From: CAUZSN01 sp963582345
Lineage (GTDB): Bacteria; Planctomycetota; Planctomycetia; Planctomycetales; Planctomycetaceae
Direction of reading: 5' to 3'
Assembly: GCA_963582345.1 (NCBI GenBank)
Contig: CAUZSN010000076.1
Span: forward strand, 1-14,104
DNA length: 14,104 nt
Shown: positions 1 through 7,341 of the stretch, in pieces
Numbering within the stretch: the first letter of the stretch is position 1
Layout of the letters: each line of letters opens with the position of its first letter
Translations under genes and position numbers: made by a program
Notes under the pieces: model-generated
What the model was told of the DNA's origin: nothing
Database searches by the model: none
The model's input: only the letters and a program-made list of their open reading frames with translations

Positions 1-1
1 G

Positions 2-802
2 GTCAATAGCTACAAGTACTCGGAGGACGGCAAGCTATTTCGCTTGTCCGATTTGCTGGAACTAGTCCACGACACCGCAGGGATCGAGCGGATTAAGTTT
101 GTGACGAATTTTCCCCGCGATGTGTCGGACGACTTGCTTCAAGCGATCCGTGACTTGCAGAAGGTTTGTCGATACTTACACGTACCCGCTCAGTCAGGCT
201 GCGACACGGTGCTGACGCGAATGAAACGCGGTTATACAGTCCAACAGTACCGCGAGATGATGCACCGCATCCGCGAAGGTGTCCCCGATTGCGCAGTGTC
301 GAGCGACTTCATCATCGGCTTCTGCGGCGAAACGGACGAGTCGTTCCGGAAGAGCATGGATTTGATTCGTGAGTGCCGGTTTAAGAACAGCTTCATCTTT
401 AAGTACAGCCCACGCCCCGGTACCAAAGCGTACGATCTACACGAAGACGACGTGCCGGAAATAGTCAAACGCCACCGAAATAACAAAATGCTCAACTTAC
501 AGAACGAGATCAGTAACGAGGACAATGCCGCGTTTATCGGCACACAGGTCGAAGTCTTGGTCGAAGGGCTCAGCAAAGCAGCAGTCAGGTCACAAACCGA
601 CGTCAACGACCAACCGCTGAAGACTCAACTAGTCGGCCGGACTGATTGCGACCGAATTGTCGTCTTTGACGGCAACCTGCGTCTAGTAGGCACTCTGACA
701 AACATCGACATTCGTGATTGCACCCACACGACTCTGATCGGTTCAATTGTCACACACAAGCACCAACACACCTCACCGGCTTTGCTTCCGATTCTGCAGT
801 AG
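2..802 (+). CDS. miaB: tRNA-2-methylthio-N6-dimethylallyladenosine synthase MiaB, 3' part (5' end outside window)
   Basis: This is the C-terminal 266 residues of a radical-SAM methylthiotransferase; the gene begins left of the window. MiaB adds a methylthio group to position 2 of i6A37 in tRNAs that read UNN codons, using SAM and two Fe-S clusters. The open frame starts at base 2 with VNSYKY, which matches the end of the GQNVNSY segment in the N-terminal MTTase domain. The radical-SAM core follows, with TNFPRD, HVPAQSGCDTVL, MKRGYT, DFIIGFCGET and KYSPRPGTKAYD. A C-terminal TRAM domain has IGTQVEVLVEG and LVGRTDCDRIVVFDG. LVGRT..RIVVF and the SPRPGT signature favour MiaB over RimO or MtaB. 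The CxxxCxxC cluster motif would lie just outside or in the lost part. The gene converges on bioD, with only 11 bases between the stop codons and no visible terminator. Confidence 0.93.
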   Translation, partial: VNSYKYSEDGKLFRLSDLLELVHDTAGIERIKFVTNFPRDVSDDLLQAIRDLQKVCRYLHVPAQSGCDTVLTRMKRGYTVQQYREMMHRIREGVPDCAVSSDFIIGFCGETDESFRKSMDLIRECRFKNSFIFKYSPRPGTKAYDLHEDDVPEIVKRHRNNKMLNLQNEISNEDNAAFIGTQVEVLVEGLSKAAVRSQTDVNDQPLKTQLVGRTDCDRIVVFDGNLRLVGTLTNIDIRDCTHTTLIGSIVTHKHQHTSPALLPILQ

Positions 803-813
803 ATAGGGTCTGC

Positions 814-1578
814 TCATGGCTCTGGTTTTATATTGGACTTTGGAATTCCATTTTCGCAATTGGTTTTCGGCCTCGCCAGTGATAGCCAGTCTGTTTTGAT
901 TAGCTGTCCATCGCATTGCAAACCATGCGGTTGATTATGCCGGACGACTCCGAGGACGGGTGTGTCCACGCGTGCGGCAATCTCTTCCAAATTGAATTGT
1001 GCCGAACAATCGTGGTCTGGAGTTGGTTGGTTCAAAATAATCCCTGCCAGCGACAGGCCGCGTCGACTGGCTACCTCGACGGTCATTAGTGTGTGATTGA
1101 CTGTGCCCAAGCCCAGCCTGGCTACGACGATCAGCGGAAATCCCAAATCCGAGGCTAGGTCGGCAACAGTCTCGTCTTGGGTTAGAGGACAAAGTAGTCC
1201 GCCAATCCCTTCGCATAACAACAAATCCACTCGGACGGTCCACCACTTCGCACCCGTCCGCATCAATCGCGCATCGACGGTTTTTCCTTCTAGCCGCGCG
1301 GCAACTGGCGGTGCCAAGGGAGCGTGGAATCGCTGTGGGCAAACTCTTTCTGGCGGAAAACCGCCGCCAATCGCGGCGGCCAGCACATCTACGTCATCCC
1401 ATATTTGCCTGCCCTCTGAATCCTTTTGGCTTCCACTACACGTAGGCTTGTATGCTCCGACACGAACTCCTGAATCAACTAGCTCGCGTGCAATCATCGC
1501 AACGACGTACGTCTTTCCCACTTGAGTGTCTGTTCCAACGACGAACAAACCGGGAAGATCGATACTAGTATCATTCAT
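814..1578 (-). CDS. bioD: ATP-dependent dethiobiotin synthetase BioD
   Basis: BioD closes the ureido ring of dethiobiotin from 7,8-diaminopelargonate, CO2 and ATP, the step before biotin synthase. The 254-residue protein has the family P-loop GTDTQVGKT at about residues 15-23, the KPTCSG segment that matches the K-x3-(S/T)-G substrate-binding motif, and CEGIGGLLCPL, the E-G-x-G-G loop. Length is normal for the family (about 220-250). I chose the ATG at 1578, which overlaps the stop of the upstream gene in ATGAATGA, a typical coupling arrangement. A GTG at 1605 would add nine residues and enlarge the overlap to 35 bases, with no better ribosome site. It is the second gene of an operon with the DUF62 SAM hydrolase. 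No bioA, bioB or bioF is in the window, so the rest of the pathway must lie elsewhere. Confidence 0.93.
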   Translation of the reverse strand: MNDTSIDLPGLFVVGTDTQVGKTYVVAMIARELVDSGVRVGAYKPTCSGSQKDSEGRQIWDDVDVLAAAIGGGFPPERVCPQRFHAPLAPPVAARLEGKTVDARLMRTGAKWWTVRVDLLLCEGIGGLLCPLTQDETVADLASDLGFPLIVVARLGLGTVNHTLMTVEVASRRGLSLAGIILNQPTPDHDCSAQFNLEEIAARVDTPVLGVVRHNQPHGLQCDGQLIKTDWLSLARPKTNCENGIPKSNIKPEP

Positions 1579-2398
1579 CTTCGGCCGACTCACATTCGAA
1601 GACACGCAATGCCTGTCCCACGCCGACTTGCAACAACTCGGATGCGTTGCCCCTGTTTACAGCAATCTCTAAGTGCCCCGAACTGCCAATCGTCGCTACG
1701 AAATTTCCCTCGCATTGTTGCCCGTAAAACTGATGGATCCCTGTAATCCGCCGCTTGCCGATTTGCACAGTCAGGCAATCGGTTATTGGTTTCGGTAAGT
1801 CCGACACTTCAATGTTCGTGATCAGATTCCCAAACCGATCGACCCATAGGACCTCACCAATAATAGTGTCAGAGACTTTGTGGGGACGCCGATGCGAGAC
1901 GTCGCCTAGGAGACCGTCGATCAATTCGCCGAACTCAATCAGGTCCCTTCCTAAACTCCAATGAGCTGCGACAGGAGCCATGATATCGCGGCCGTGAAAG
2001 GTGTTGGCAATGGGGCATGTCGCGGATTGCGGTTGACGCCAAAACGCTTTCTCCGTCAACTGGACGATTCGATCTGGTGCAACACGTCGCGTAACCAGAG
2101 CAAACAGCCCGTTATCCGGCCCAACGAATCGTTGCGACCCGACTTCAATACCAACGATACGACGATTACTTCCCACATCCGGATCGACAACCGCCAGATG
2201 GATAGTTCCATCTGGGAACGCGTCGATTAATTCGGTCAGTACCACTGCCGCGCGCAAAACGTCCTGAGGCGGAATGGCGTGGGTCGCGTCGATGAAATAA
2301 ACATTCGGATTGATAGTCAGCATCACACCCTTCATTTGCGTGACGTAGCTATCACTTTGGCCAAAATCGGTCGTGAGTGTAATGATCTGTGTGGCCAT
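1571..2398 (-). CDS. S-adenosyl-L-methionine hydroxide adenosyltransferase (DUF62 / SAM hydrolase)
   Basis: This 275-residue protein belongs to the DUF62 family, which hydrolyses S-adenosylmethionine to adenosine and L-methionine and is related to the SAM fluorinase and chlorinase. It opens with LTTDFGQSDSYVTQMKG, the family signature. The known catalytic Asp-Arg-His triad appears intact: D72 and R79 in VVDPDVGSNRR and H135 in FHGRDIMAP. VGPDNGLF (about 92-99) and DRFGNLITNI, from the C-terminal beta-barrel domain, are also typical. Length agrees with the family (about 250-280). I chose the ATG at 2398; a GTG at 2419 would add seven residues, and neither start has a clear Shine-Dalgarno sequence. 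Its last 8 bases overlap the start of bioD. The gene is divergent from the hydrolase-like gene, across a region with a promoter and repeated motifs. Its physiological role is poorly understood. Confidence 0.9.
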   Translation of the reverse strand: MATQIITLTTDFGQSDSYVTQMKGVMLTINPNVYFIDATHAIPPQDVLRAAVVLTELIDAFPDGTIHLAVVDPDVGSNRRIVGIEVGSQRFVGPDNGLFALVTRRVAPDRIVQLTEKAFWRQPQSATCPIANTFHGRDIMAPVAAHWSLGRDLIEFGELIDGLLGDVSHRRPHKVSDTIIGEVLWVDRFGNLITNIEVSDLPKPITDCLTVQIGKRRITGIHQFYGQQCEGNFVATIGSSGHLEIAVNRGNASELLQVGVGQALRVFECESAEDE

Positions 2399-2471
2399 GA
2401 CGTTAGTGTGTCCGTCCACCTAAAACCGTTCTTGTGGATTCGGCTGTAACAACTCAGTGAATAACCGCGGA

Positions 2472-2500
2472 TTGACCCAACATGCAAATCGCGCTACACT
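2472..2500 (+). promoter_or_regulatory. Candidate sigma70-type promoter upstream of the hydrolase-like gene
   Basis: A -35 element TTGACC (2472-2477, 5 of 6 consensus bases) and a -10 element TACACT (2495-2500, 4 of 6) are separated by exactly 17 bases. Transcription would start near 2507 and read into the secreted hydrolase-like gene, giving a leader of about 150 bases if translation begins at 2656. The -10 overlaps the first copy of the CTACAC motif, so a protein binding that motif could block it. The assignment rests on consensus and spacing alone. Confidence 0.45.
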
Positions 2501-2591
2501 AGCATAGGAGCTGTGTAAGAGCATAGTGTAGGCAGAGTAATCCGAACTCCGCCAACTTAGTTTTGAAGAAACCGCACTACACTCCCTACAC
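2494..2591. repeat. Cluster of CTACAC/GTGTAG motifs, two forming an inverted repeat
   Basis: The hexamer CTACAC occurs at 2494-2499, 2577-2582 and 2586-2591, and inverted as GTGTAG at 2526-2531. The first and second copies extend to a perfect 8-bp inverted repeat, CTACACTA (2494-2501) and TAGTGTAG (2524-2531), with centres 30 bp apart. Four copies on either strand within 100 bases is far above chance for a 6-mer (about 0.05 expected). The location in the divergent promoter region suggests operator half-sites, but no regulator is identified. Confidence 0.4.
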
Positions 2592-2655
2592 AAGCTGTAA
2601 TGATTCGATGTCGCAAACGCGAAGAGCAGGTGGTGTCGTGCAGACAATTAGTCTG

Positions 2656-3645
2656 ATGAACCGAAGTATGTTATCCAATCCTTTTGGATTCTGTTGCCTG
2701 CAACTGTCCGCTTTCGTAGCGTTGGTAGTTGTGGTCTGCATCCAGCCTGAGTGCGCAGCACAAGAATCTAAGAAGGAGACCGAGCCAACCACAACCAAAA
2801 CACTCCTGGCGAAGGACAAGTGGCCAATTCGCATCACGTATTACAAATCACAGGCGGGCAAAGATGCGCCCGTCGTGGTTTTGCTTCATTCAATCGGTGG
2901 AAACCAACTGGTCTGGCACAACGGTTTCGCAGAAGCACTTCAACAACAGGGGTACGCCGTCATCACCTTCGACTTCCGCAAACACGGCAAGAGTAGGCCT
3001 CCCAAAGTAAGCGGCGACGGTAAAAGAACACTCAGGGCAAAGAGTGACAAAGCGAAAAAGGCTGGTCAGGATCTAAAGAAAAACGACTACGAGCGGATGG
3101 TGCACTTTGACTTGGAAGCCGTCAAGAAATTCATCTATGACCAGCATCAAGCGAGGAATTTGAACATGCGCAAGCTGGCCATCATTGCCACGGAAATGAG
3201 CACTCCGATCGCCGTTAGTTTCGCATGGCGTGACTGGCTGAAGAAGCCATACGACGACAACCCCAATCCCTTATTCGGAACTCCACGAGGTCAAGACGTA
3301 CAGGCATTGGTGCTGCTTTCGCCGACAACCAGTTGCCCGGGCGTATCAACCACACAACCGATCAAGTTCCTAAGACAACGAAAGATTTCTTTCCTGATCT
3401 GCGTCGGAAGCAAAGACCACTTGTACAGGAAAACCTCGAAGAAACTGTATAAGCAACTTGGTGGAGAAAACCAGCAAGAAGGGAAAGAGCGGGTCTACTT
3501 GAGGGAGTACAGTGTCAGTTTACGCGGTGCGGATCTGATCGGAAAGAACATCAAGACCGAACCATTCATTTTTGCCTTCCTAGACCGGCATCTTAAGCAG
3601 CGGAAAATCCCGTGGCGTGATCGCAAGTCCCCACTGATGGACTAG
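2656..3645 (+). CDS. Secreted alpha/beta-hydrolase-fold protein with altered catalytic residues
   Basis: The 329-residue protein (from the ATG at 2656) starts with a signal peptide: a hydrophobic stretch at about 15-29 and a likely cleavage after ECAA near residue 35. It is therefore probably exported. The alpha/beta-hydrolase core is visible as APVVVLLHSIGGN (oxyanion region, 71-83), GYAVITFDFRKHGKS (99-113), KLAIIATEMSTPIAVSFAW at the nucleophile elbow, ALVLLSP (217-223) and the late strand FLICVGSKD (acid D254). The elbow, normally G-x-S-x-G, reads A-T-E-M-S, so Glu180 takes the serine's place. The late HG motif reads LRG, with Arg290 for His. A Ser-His-Asp hydrolase activity is therefore unlikely, although acidic nucleophiles exist in haloalkane dehalogenases and epoxide hydrolases (Asp). 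Starts at 2563 (TTG), 2608 (ATG) and 2668 (ATG) are possible; I preferred 2656 for a normal signal-peptide length. It converges on the next gene. Confidence 0.75.
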   Translation: MNRSMLSNPFGFCCLQLSAFVALVVVVCIQPECAAQESKKETEPTTTKTLLAKDKWPIRITYYKSQAGKDAPVVVLLHSIGGNQLVWHNGFAEALQQQGYAVITFDFRKHGKSRPPKVSGDGKRTLRAKSDKAKKAGQDLKKNDYERMVHFDLEAVKKFIYDQHQARNLNMRKLAIIATEMSTPIAVSFAWRDWLKKPYDDNPNPLFGTPRGQDVQALVLLSPTTSCPGVSTTQPIKFLRQRKISFLICVGSKDHLYRKTSKKLYKQLGGENQQEGKERVYLREYSVSLRGADLIGKNIKTEPFIFAFLDRHLKQRKIPWRDRKSPLMD

Positions 3646-3685
3646 CAAAATCTACGGCAGCACGATTCACCATGACTCTGAATCG

Positions 3686-4633
3686 CTACGGTACTGCCAA
3701 TTCAGTCTTTGCGTCCGTTCCAACTTCTCGAGCTATCATGTCGACCTCAATCGTCGTCACCGTTCCTTCTGCCCGAGCCTGTTCAAAAATCGTGCGCGAT
3801 TCGCTATTAATTTTCTTTGCGCGATCGATTGTCACCCTCCAGCGAGCCAAACCGAATGGAATTTCGTCACTCCGCCACAATTCCGTTTTGTGAACCGAGT
3901 GAGTGACCGTACTCTCCAATTCGTAAATCCCCTTGTACTTTACGAACGTCTCGGCGCCCACTTCGACTTGTGGATCCTCCGACTGATCCGAATCGATTTG
4001 GAAGGTCTTGTAATGCCGTAAAAGTGAAATTGTCGGGTAGACCTGCAGGACCTTGGCCTGAAGCTCGACAGGCGGTTCGGTACCCGTTTTTCTGTATCCC
4101 TTCACAATTGGGATAAAAGACACAGGAATTCCGTCGGGATCAATCGATTTGTTGTCGACCAGCTTACCCATCTCGCGATCTTCCGGCACCAGAACTTTAT
4201 AGATTTGAGCACCAATTGGTCCGGGATCCAACTGCCCATCGACCTCTCGACCGGTCACGATCTTAATCTCGATCCACCGACACGGGACTTGAGTGCCGTT
4301 GTAGTCCGCCATCTCTTCGCCAACCGACTTCAAAGTGAGGTGTCGGAACCACATGAGGCTCCGAACCTTTTCGTTTTCGACCTTCACTACCTCGACGTTT
4401 CCTGCGACGCCATTCGGCCGGATTTCAATGTCGTCGAATTTTCCTTTTTCGGTCTGCTTGTACTCTCCTTCGTATCGTACCCACTTGCCATCTTCAGGCA
4501 GACTCCAAATTAGCCCCTGTGCGCTCGCAGGGACGACAAGCAGTATCGACGTCCCTGTGAAGACCACGAACACGACCATGACAGACCAACCAGCCCGTAT
4601 CATTTTTTCACGCGAAACCAAATTGTTGACCAT
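3686..4633 (-). CDS. Secreted protein of unknown function
   Basis: I do not recognise this 315-residue protein. It begins with a clear export signal: basic residues (SREKMIRAG), a hydrophobic segment at about 17-34, and an ASAQ cleavage site near residue 38. No further membrane segment is evident, so the mature part is likely periplasmic or extracellular. It is beta-rich and charged (for example GKWVRYEGEYKQTEKGKFDD), with segments such as EIRPNG and RSLMWFRHLTLK suggesting a lipocalin- or DUF-like beta fold, but no catalytic motif is visible. I chose the ATG at 4633, which has AAAGGA about 12 bases upstream. A TTG at 4660 and an ATG at 4603 are alternatives; the latter would give a shorter but still functional-looking signal peptide. 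It stands alone, converging on the hydrolase-like gene and divergent from glyS. Confidence 0.7.
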   Translation of the reverse strand: MVNNLVSREKMIRAGWSVMVVFVVFTGTSILLVVPASAQGLIWSLPEDGKWVRYEGEYKQTEKGKFDDIEIRPNGVAGNVEVVKVENEKVRSLMWFRHLTLKSVGEEMADYNGTQVPCRWIEIKIVTGREVDGQLDPGPIGAQIYKVLVPEDREMGKLVDNKSIDPDGIPVSFIPIVKGYRKTGTEPPVELQAKVLQVYPTISLLRHYKTFQIDSDQSEDPQVEVGAETFVKYKGIYELESTVTHSVHKTELWRSDEIPFGLARWRVTIDRAKKINSESRTIFEQARAEGTVTTIEVDMIAREVGTDAKTELAVP

Positions 4634-5096
4634 TCCGTAAGCATTCCTTTTTTTGACCAATCGTCAGTATTCTCCAACATACTAAGGACCGACAGAACAG
4701 ATTCAGCCATGTTTTGTTTAGTCTGTCACACGGCGAGACTTGTGGCAAGACCTTTCATCAGATGGGCCAAACAAGATCTGCCGAAATCCTTGCCAACAGT
4801 GCAGAAAGTTAATCATCTGACTCTACAAAAGAGCCCTGCAACGTTCAGATTACAGAAATTTTGAGCACACCGATCTATCGAATACACTCATGCAACAGAC
4901 GAGCCCATACTCTACCTGATGAGGAGCTAGATTCCTCACGGGTTGCCCGAATTTCAAGACGGTTCTATGATTCCGAATATTCTCTGGAGTCGGGTAGACT
5001 TCGAGCAATGAGATCCCGGCAACCGGCCAAGAATCAATTGATTGACGAACCCGCTAATGAGTGGGATCAGACAAAAGATGCGAGAGATCGTTGACC
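4634..5096. other. Intergenic region between divergent genes, no gene seen
   Basis: This stretch of about 460 bases separates the leftward secreted-protein gene from glyS. It must hold both promoters, but I find no element close enough to consensus to call with confidence; TTGACC at 4653-4658 lacks a good -10 at the right distance. A short open frame (TTG at 4861 to 5094) running into the glyS start has no recognisable protein features and no ribosome site. I see no T-box, riboswitch or strong terminator hairpin. Confidence 0.5.
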
Positions 5097-6569
5097 ATGG
5101 GTAAAACCGCAAACAAGAAAATGGATACCGTTGTCGCACTGTGCAAGCGCCGCGGATTCATTTTCCAGTCGTCCGAAATCTACGGTGGTTTGAATGGCTT
5201 CTGGGACTACGGTCCAATGGGTGTGGAATTGAAGCGCAATGTCCGCGAAGCGTGGTGGCGTGACATGATCACCAACAATGATAACACGATCGTACCCGAA
5301 GGTGCACAACGGACGTTTTCGATGGTAGGACTGGAAACGTCGATCATTATGCATCCTCAGATTTGGAAAGTCTGTGGCCATTACGACTTGTTTCACGACA
5401 TGATGATCGATTGCCGGGAATGCAAAGCACGCTTTCGTTCCGATCAGATAGCGACCAGTGAATGCCCGCTGAAGCCAAGTAAACATCCGGGCGAGAACGA
5501 GAAGTGCCAATTGACGGAACCGCGTGAATTCAATTTGATGTTCAAAACAATTGTCGGTGCATTGTCGGGTGAAGAGGGAACGGTGTTCCTTCGCCCGGAA
5601 ACGGCGCAGGGCATGTTCGTCAACTTCAAGAACGTGCTCGATACCAGCCGCTTGAAAATCCCATTCGGCATCGCACAAATCGGAAAAAGTTTCCGTAATG
5701 AGATTACCCCAAGAAACTTTACGTTCCGTTCCCGCGAATTCGAGCAGATGGAGATGGAATTCTTCTGCCACCCCAACGAGTCGCAGCAGTGGTACCAGTA
5801 TTGGCGTGATCGACGGTACCAATGGTATGTGAACCTAGGCATCACTAGCGACAATCTGCAGTTGCGAGATCATGATCCAGGTGAACTTTCTCACTATTCG
5901 CTCGGAACAGCCGATGTCGAATATGCGTTTCCATTTCTCGAGTCCGGCGGCTACGGTGAGTTGGAAGGTATTGCACACCGTGGTGATTTCGATCTGCGCA
6001 GCCATATTGAGGGAAAACTAGTGTGCGAGGATGACAATCTCGTGGTACAGAGAGATGTCGACGGCAATCCTGAATTTCGCGGTAGCGGCAAGGATTTGAC
6101 GTACTTCGACGATCAAACTCGTGAACGATTCGTGCCACACGTAATCGAACCGGCTGCCGGCGCCGATCGGGCGACGCTGGCATTCCTGTGCGAAGCGTAT
6201 GACGAGGATGAACAGCCGGATGAGAAAGGTGTAATGAAAAAGCGCATCGTGATGCGATTTCATCCCAAACTGGCGCCAATCAAAGCAGCCGTCTTTCCCT
6301 TGATTAAAAAAGAGGGCATGCCGGAACAAGCACTCAAGATCTATCGCGAGCTAAAAGCGGCTGATGTCAACTGTGTCTACGATCAGCAGGGAGCGATTGG
6401 TCGGCGATATCGTCGACAGGACGAAATTGGCACACCGTATTGCATCACAGTGGACGGTGACACCGCCAATGACAACTGTGTGACGTTCCGCGACCGAGAC
6501 ACTCTGGCCCAAGACCGCATACCTGCCAACAATGTCGTTGACGAGGTGCTGAGACGAATCAGACAATAA
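5097..6569 (+). CDS. glyS: Glycine--tRNA ligase, dimeric (archaeal/eukaryotic and Gram-positive) type
   Basis: This cytoplasmic class II aminoacyl-tRNA synthetase joins glycine to tRNA-Gly with ATP. The 490-residue chain is the alpha2-type GlyRS, unrelated to the alpha2beta2 GlyQ/GlyS of E. coli. It opens with the family signature KKMDTVVALCKRRGFIFQSSEIYGG (8-31) and GFWDYGPMG. FLRPETAQGMFVNF (164-177), motif 2 in FRNEITPRNFTFRSREFEQMEMEFF (199-223) and motif 3 in GIAHRGDFDLRSH form the active site. The C-terminal anticodon-binding domain (about 395-490) includes KLAPIKAAVFPL, QGAIGRRYRRQDEIGTPYCITVD and TFRDRDT. An insertion has Cys at 106, 109, 123 and 137 and may bind zinc. I chose the ATG at 5097 over the in-frame GTG at 5061 because it gives the normal N-terminus and has GAGAG upstream. 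Some databases call this form GlyQS. It stands alone, with no evident terminator. Confidence 0.95.
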   Translation: MGKTANKKMDTVVALCKRRGFIFQSSEIYGGLNGFWDYGPMGVELKRNVREAWWRDMITNNDNTIVPEGAQRTFSMVGLETSIIMHPQIWKVCGHYDLFHDMMIDCRECKARFRSDQIATSECPLKPSKHPGENEKCQLTEPREFNLMFKTIVGALSGEEGTVFLRPETAQGMFVNFKNVLDTSRLKIPFGIAQIGKSFRNEITPRNFTFRSREFEQMEMEFFCHPNESQQWYQYWRDRRYQWYVNLGITSDNLQLRDHDPGELSHYSLGTADVEYAFPFLESGGYGELEGIAHRGDFDLRSHIEGKLVCEDDNLVVQRDVDGNPEFRGSGKDLTYFDDQTRERFVPHVIEPAAGADRATLAFLCEAYDEDEQPDEKGVMKKRIVMRFHPKLAPIKAAVFPLIKKEGMPEQALKIYRELKAADVNCVYDQQGAIGRRYRRQDEIGTPYCITVDGDTANDNCVTFRDRDTLAQDRIPANNVVDEVLRRIRQ

Positions 6570-6589
6570 GGACTCAAGCGTCAGGTATT

Positions 6590-7080
6590 CTATAATTTGA
6601 GCTCCGGGATGCGCATTTGATTTAAAATCACATCGGCAACGTTGCGGACGACACGTTTTTTGCGAATCACCGTCAATGAGATTGCTTTGCCCATAGTGAA
6701 CGCATAGCGCAGCAGATTATCATCCTCCATTCCGTGCTGGGGTCGGAATGAAATTGCGTCACACTGATTCGCGACCAATCGACCTGTACCATCACATTGG
6801 TCATAAAAGCAACGGGAACCTGCTTCTGATATCCAAGTGGCCCAAGATGCCAACGGCAGTGTAGCCACTCAGGAGTTAGATCGTTTGTGATCTGGCCGTG
6901 GAGGACAAACGAACCGAGCAGGAACAGGATGACGTTGGCAACCAGTTCTTTCGAGATTCCCGCAGTGCCCATTGCGGCCCGATGAGTTTTTCCTCGACCG
7001 GGACAAATCAACTCATCACCAATCACCGGCACTTTGCTTAAAGTGGTACCGCCTTCCGCCCGCGATGAATTCGTTTATCG
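6590..7080 (-). pseudogene. Frame-shifted protein-like remnant downstream of the zinc-ribbon gene
   Basis: Two overlapping minus-strand frames look protein-like but neither is a convincing gene. One reads through VPVIGDELICPGRGK (near 7037-6993) and a hydrophobic segment, ELVANVILFLLGSFVL, ending at 6673. The other contains CDGTGRLVANQCDAISFRPQ (from about 6800) and ends with VVRNVADVILNQMRIPEL at 6590. The sensible sequence appears to pass from the first frame to the second around 6800, suggesting a deletion or insertion. The segment follows directly on the remnant of the zinc-ribbon gene and may be its C-terminal part or a separate decayed gene. I recognise no family. The last frame alone (6590-6868, ATG start, 92 residues) could be annotated as a hypothetical protein. 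Confidence 0.35.
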
Positions 7081-7324
7081 TCCCAACAAACCAATCCTTT
7101 TCCTCGCGTGACAAGGCGGTACCAAACTTCGCGGTTCGAGTTGCACCCTCAATCGCGACCGCGTAAACGGACTCGTTATTCTCTTAATACGATTCGGCGA
7201 GTCGCGCTCGTGAGTTCGGAATGAGATTGGTTTCTTGAATCGATTTGTGCCCGAACAAAATGCGATGAATGACCAACCGATCACGTTCCAGTAATAAATA
7301 CAATCTGGTAAAGCGGTTTCTGAT
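7016..7324 (-). pseudogene. In-frame continuation of the zinc-ribbon membrane protein gene, cut off by stop codons
   Basis: Immediately after the TAG stop of the zinc-ribbon gene (7325-7327), the same frame stays open for 46 codons (IRNRFTRLYLLLERDRLVIH and on to LIPNSRARLAESY). It meets TAA at 7184-7186, then continues for 55 codons (SVYAVAIEGATRTAKFGTAL, then SREEKDWFVGTINEFI) to TGA at 7016-7018. The sequence is protein-like in composition and flows without a break across both stops, and the segment ending EKDWFVGTINEFI resembles soluble domains that follow a membrane pair in planctomycete proteins (from memory, not searched). The simplest reading is a gene inactivated by two nonsense changes and a later frameshift near 7060. 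Sequencing error or programmed readthrough are alternatives. Confidence 0.6.
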
Positions 7325-7341
7325 CTAATAGATCAGAAACC
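7315..7341. repeat. Perfect 11-bp inverted repeat across the stop codon of the zinc-ribbon gene
   Basis: GGTTTCTGATC (7315-7325) and GATCAGAAACC (7331-7341) are exact reverse complements separated by the five bases TAATA. The transcript would fold into an 11-bp hairpin with a 5-base loop. The TAG stop lies partly in the loop and partly in the arm. There is no run of U after the stem on either strand, so it is not a standard intrinsic terminator. Confidence 0.85.

Noticed and set aside
1361..1379. GC-rich hairpin CCGCCGC-CAATC-GCGGCGG
   Set aside because: It lies inside bioD and encodes the glycine- and alanine-rich segment AAAIGGGFPP, so protein coding explains it. It has no T-run and is not at a gene end.
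4653..4683. TTGACC with CATACT as a promoter toward glyS
   Set aside because: The spacing is 19 bases and the -10 match is weak; it also overlaps the leader of the divergent gene, so the evidence is too thin.
4861..5094. Open frame just upstream of glyS (TTG start, 77 residues)
   Set aside because: The start is a TTG without ribosome site, the residues look random (rich in R, S, D), and it ends beside the glyS start. Probably a chance frame in the leader.
5067..5822. Long minus-strand open frame opposite glyS (251 residues)
   Set aside because: It is an antisense shadow of the strongly supported glyS gene and has no protein-family features.
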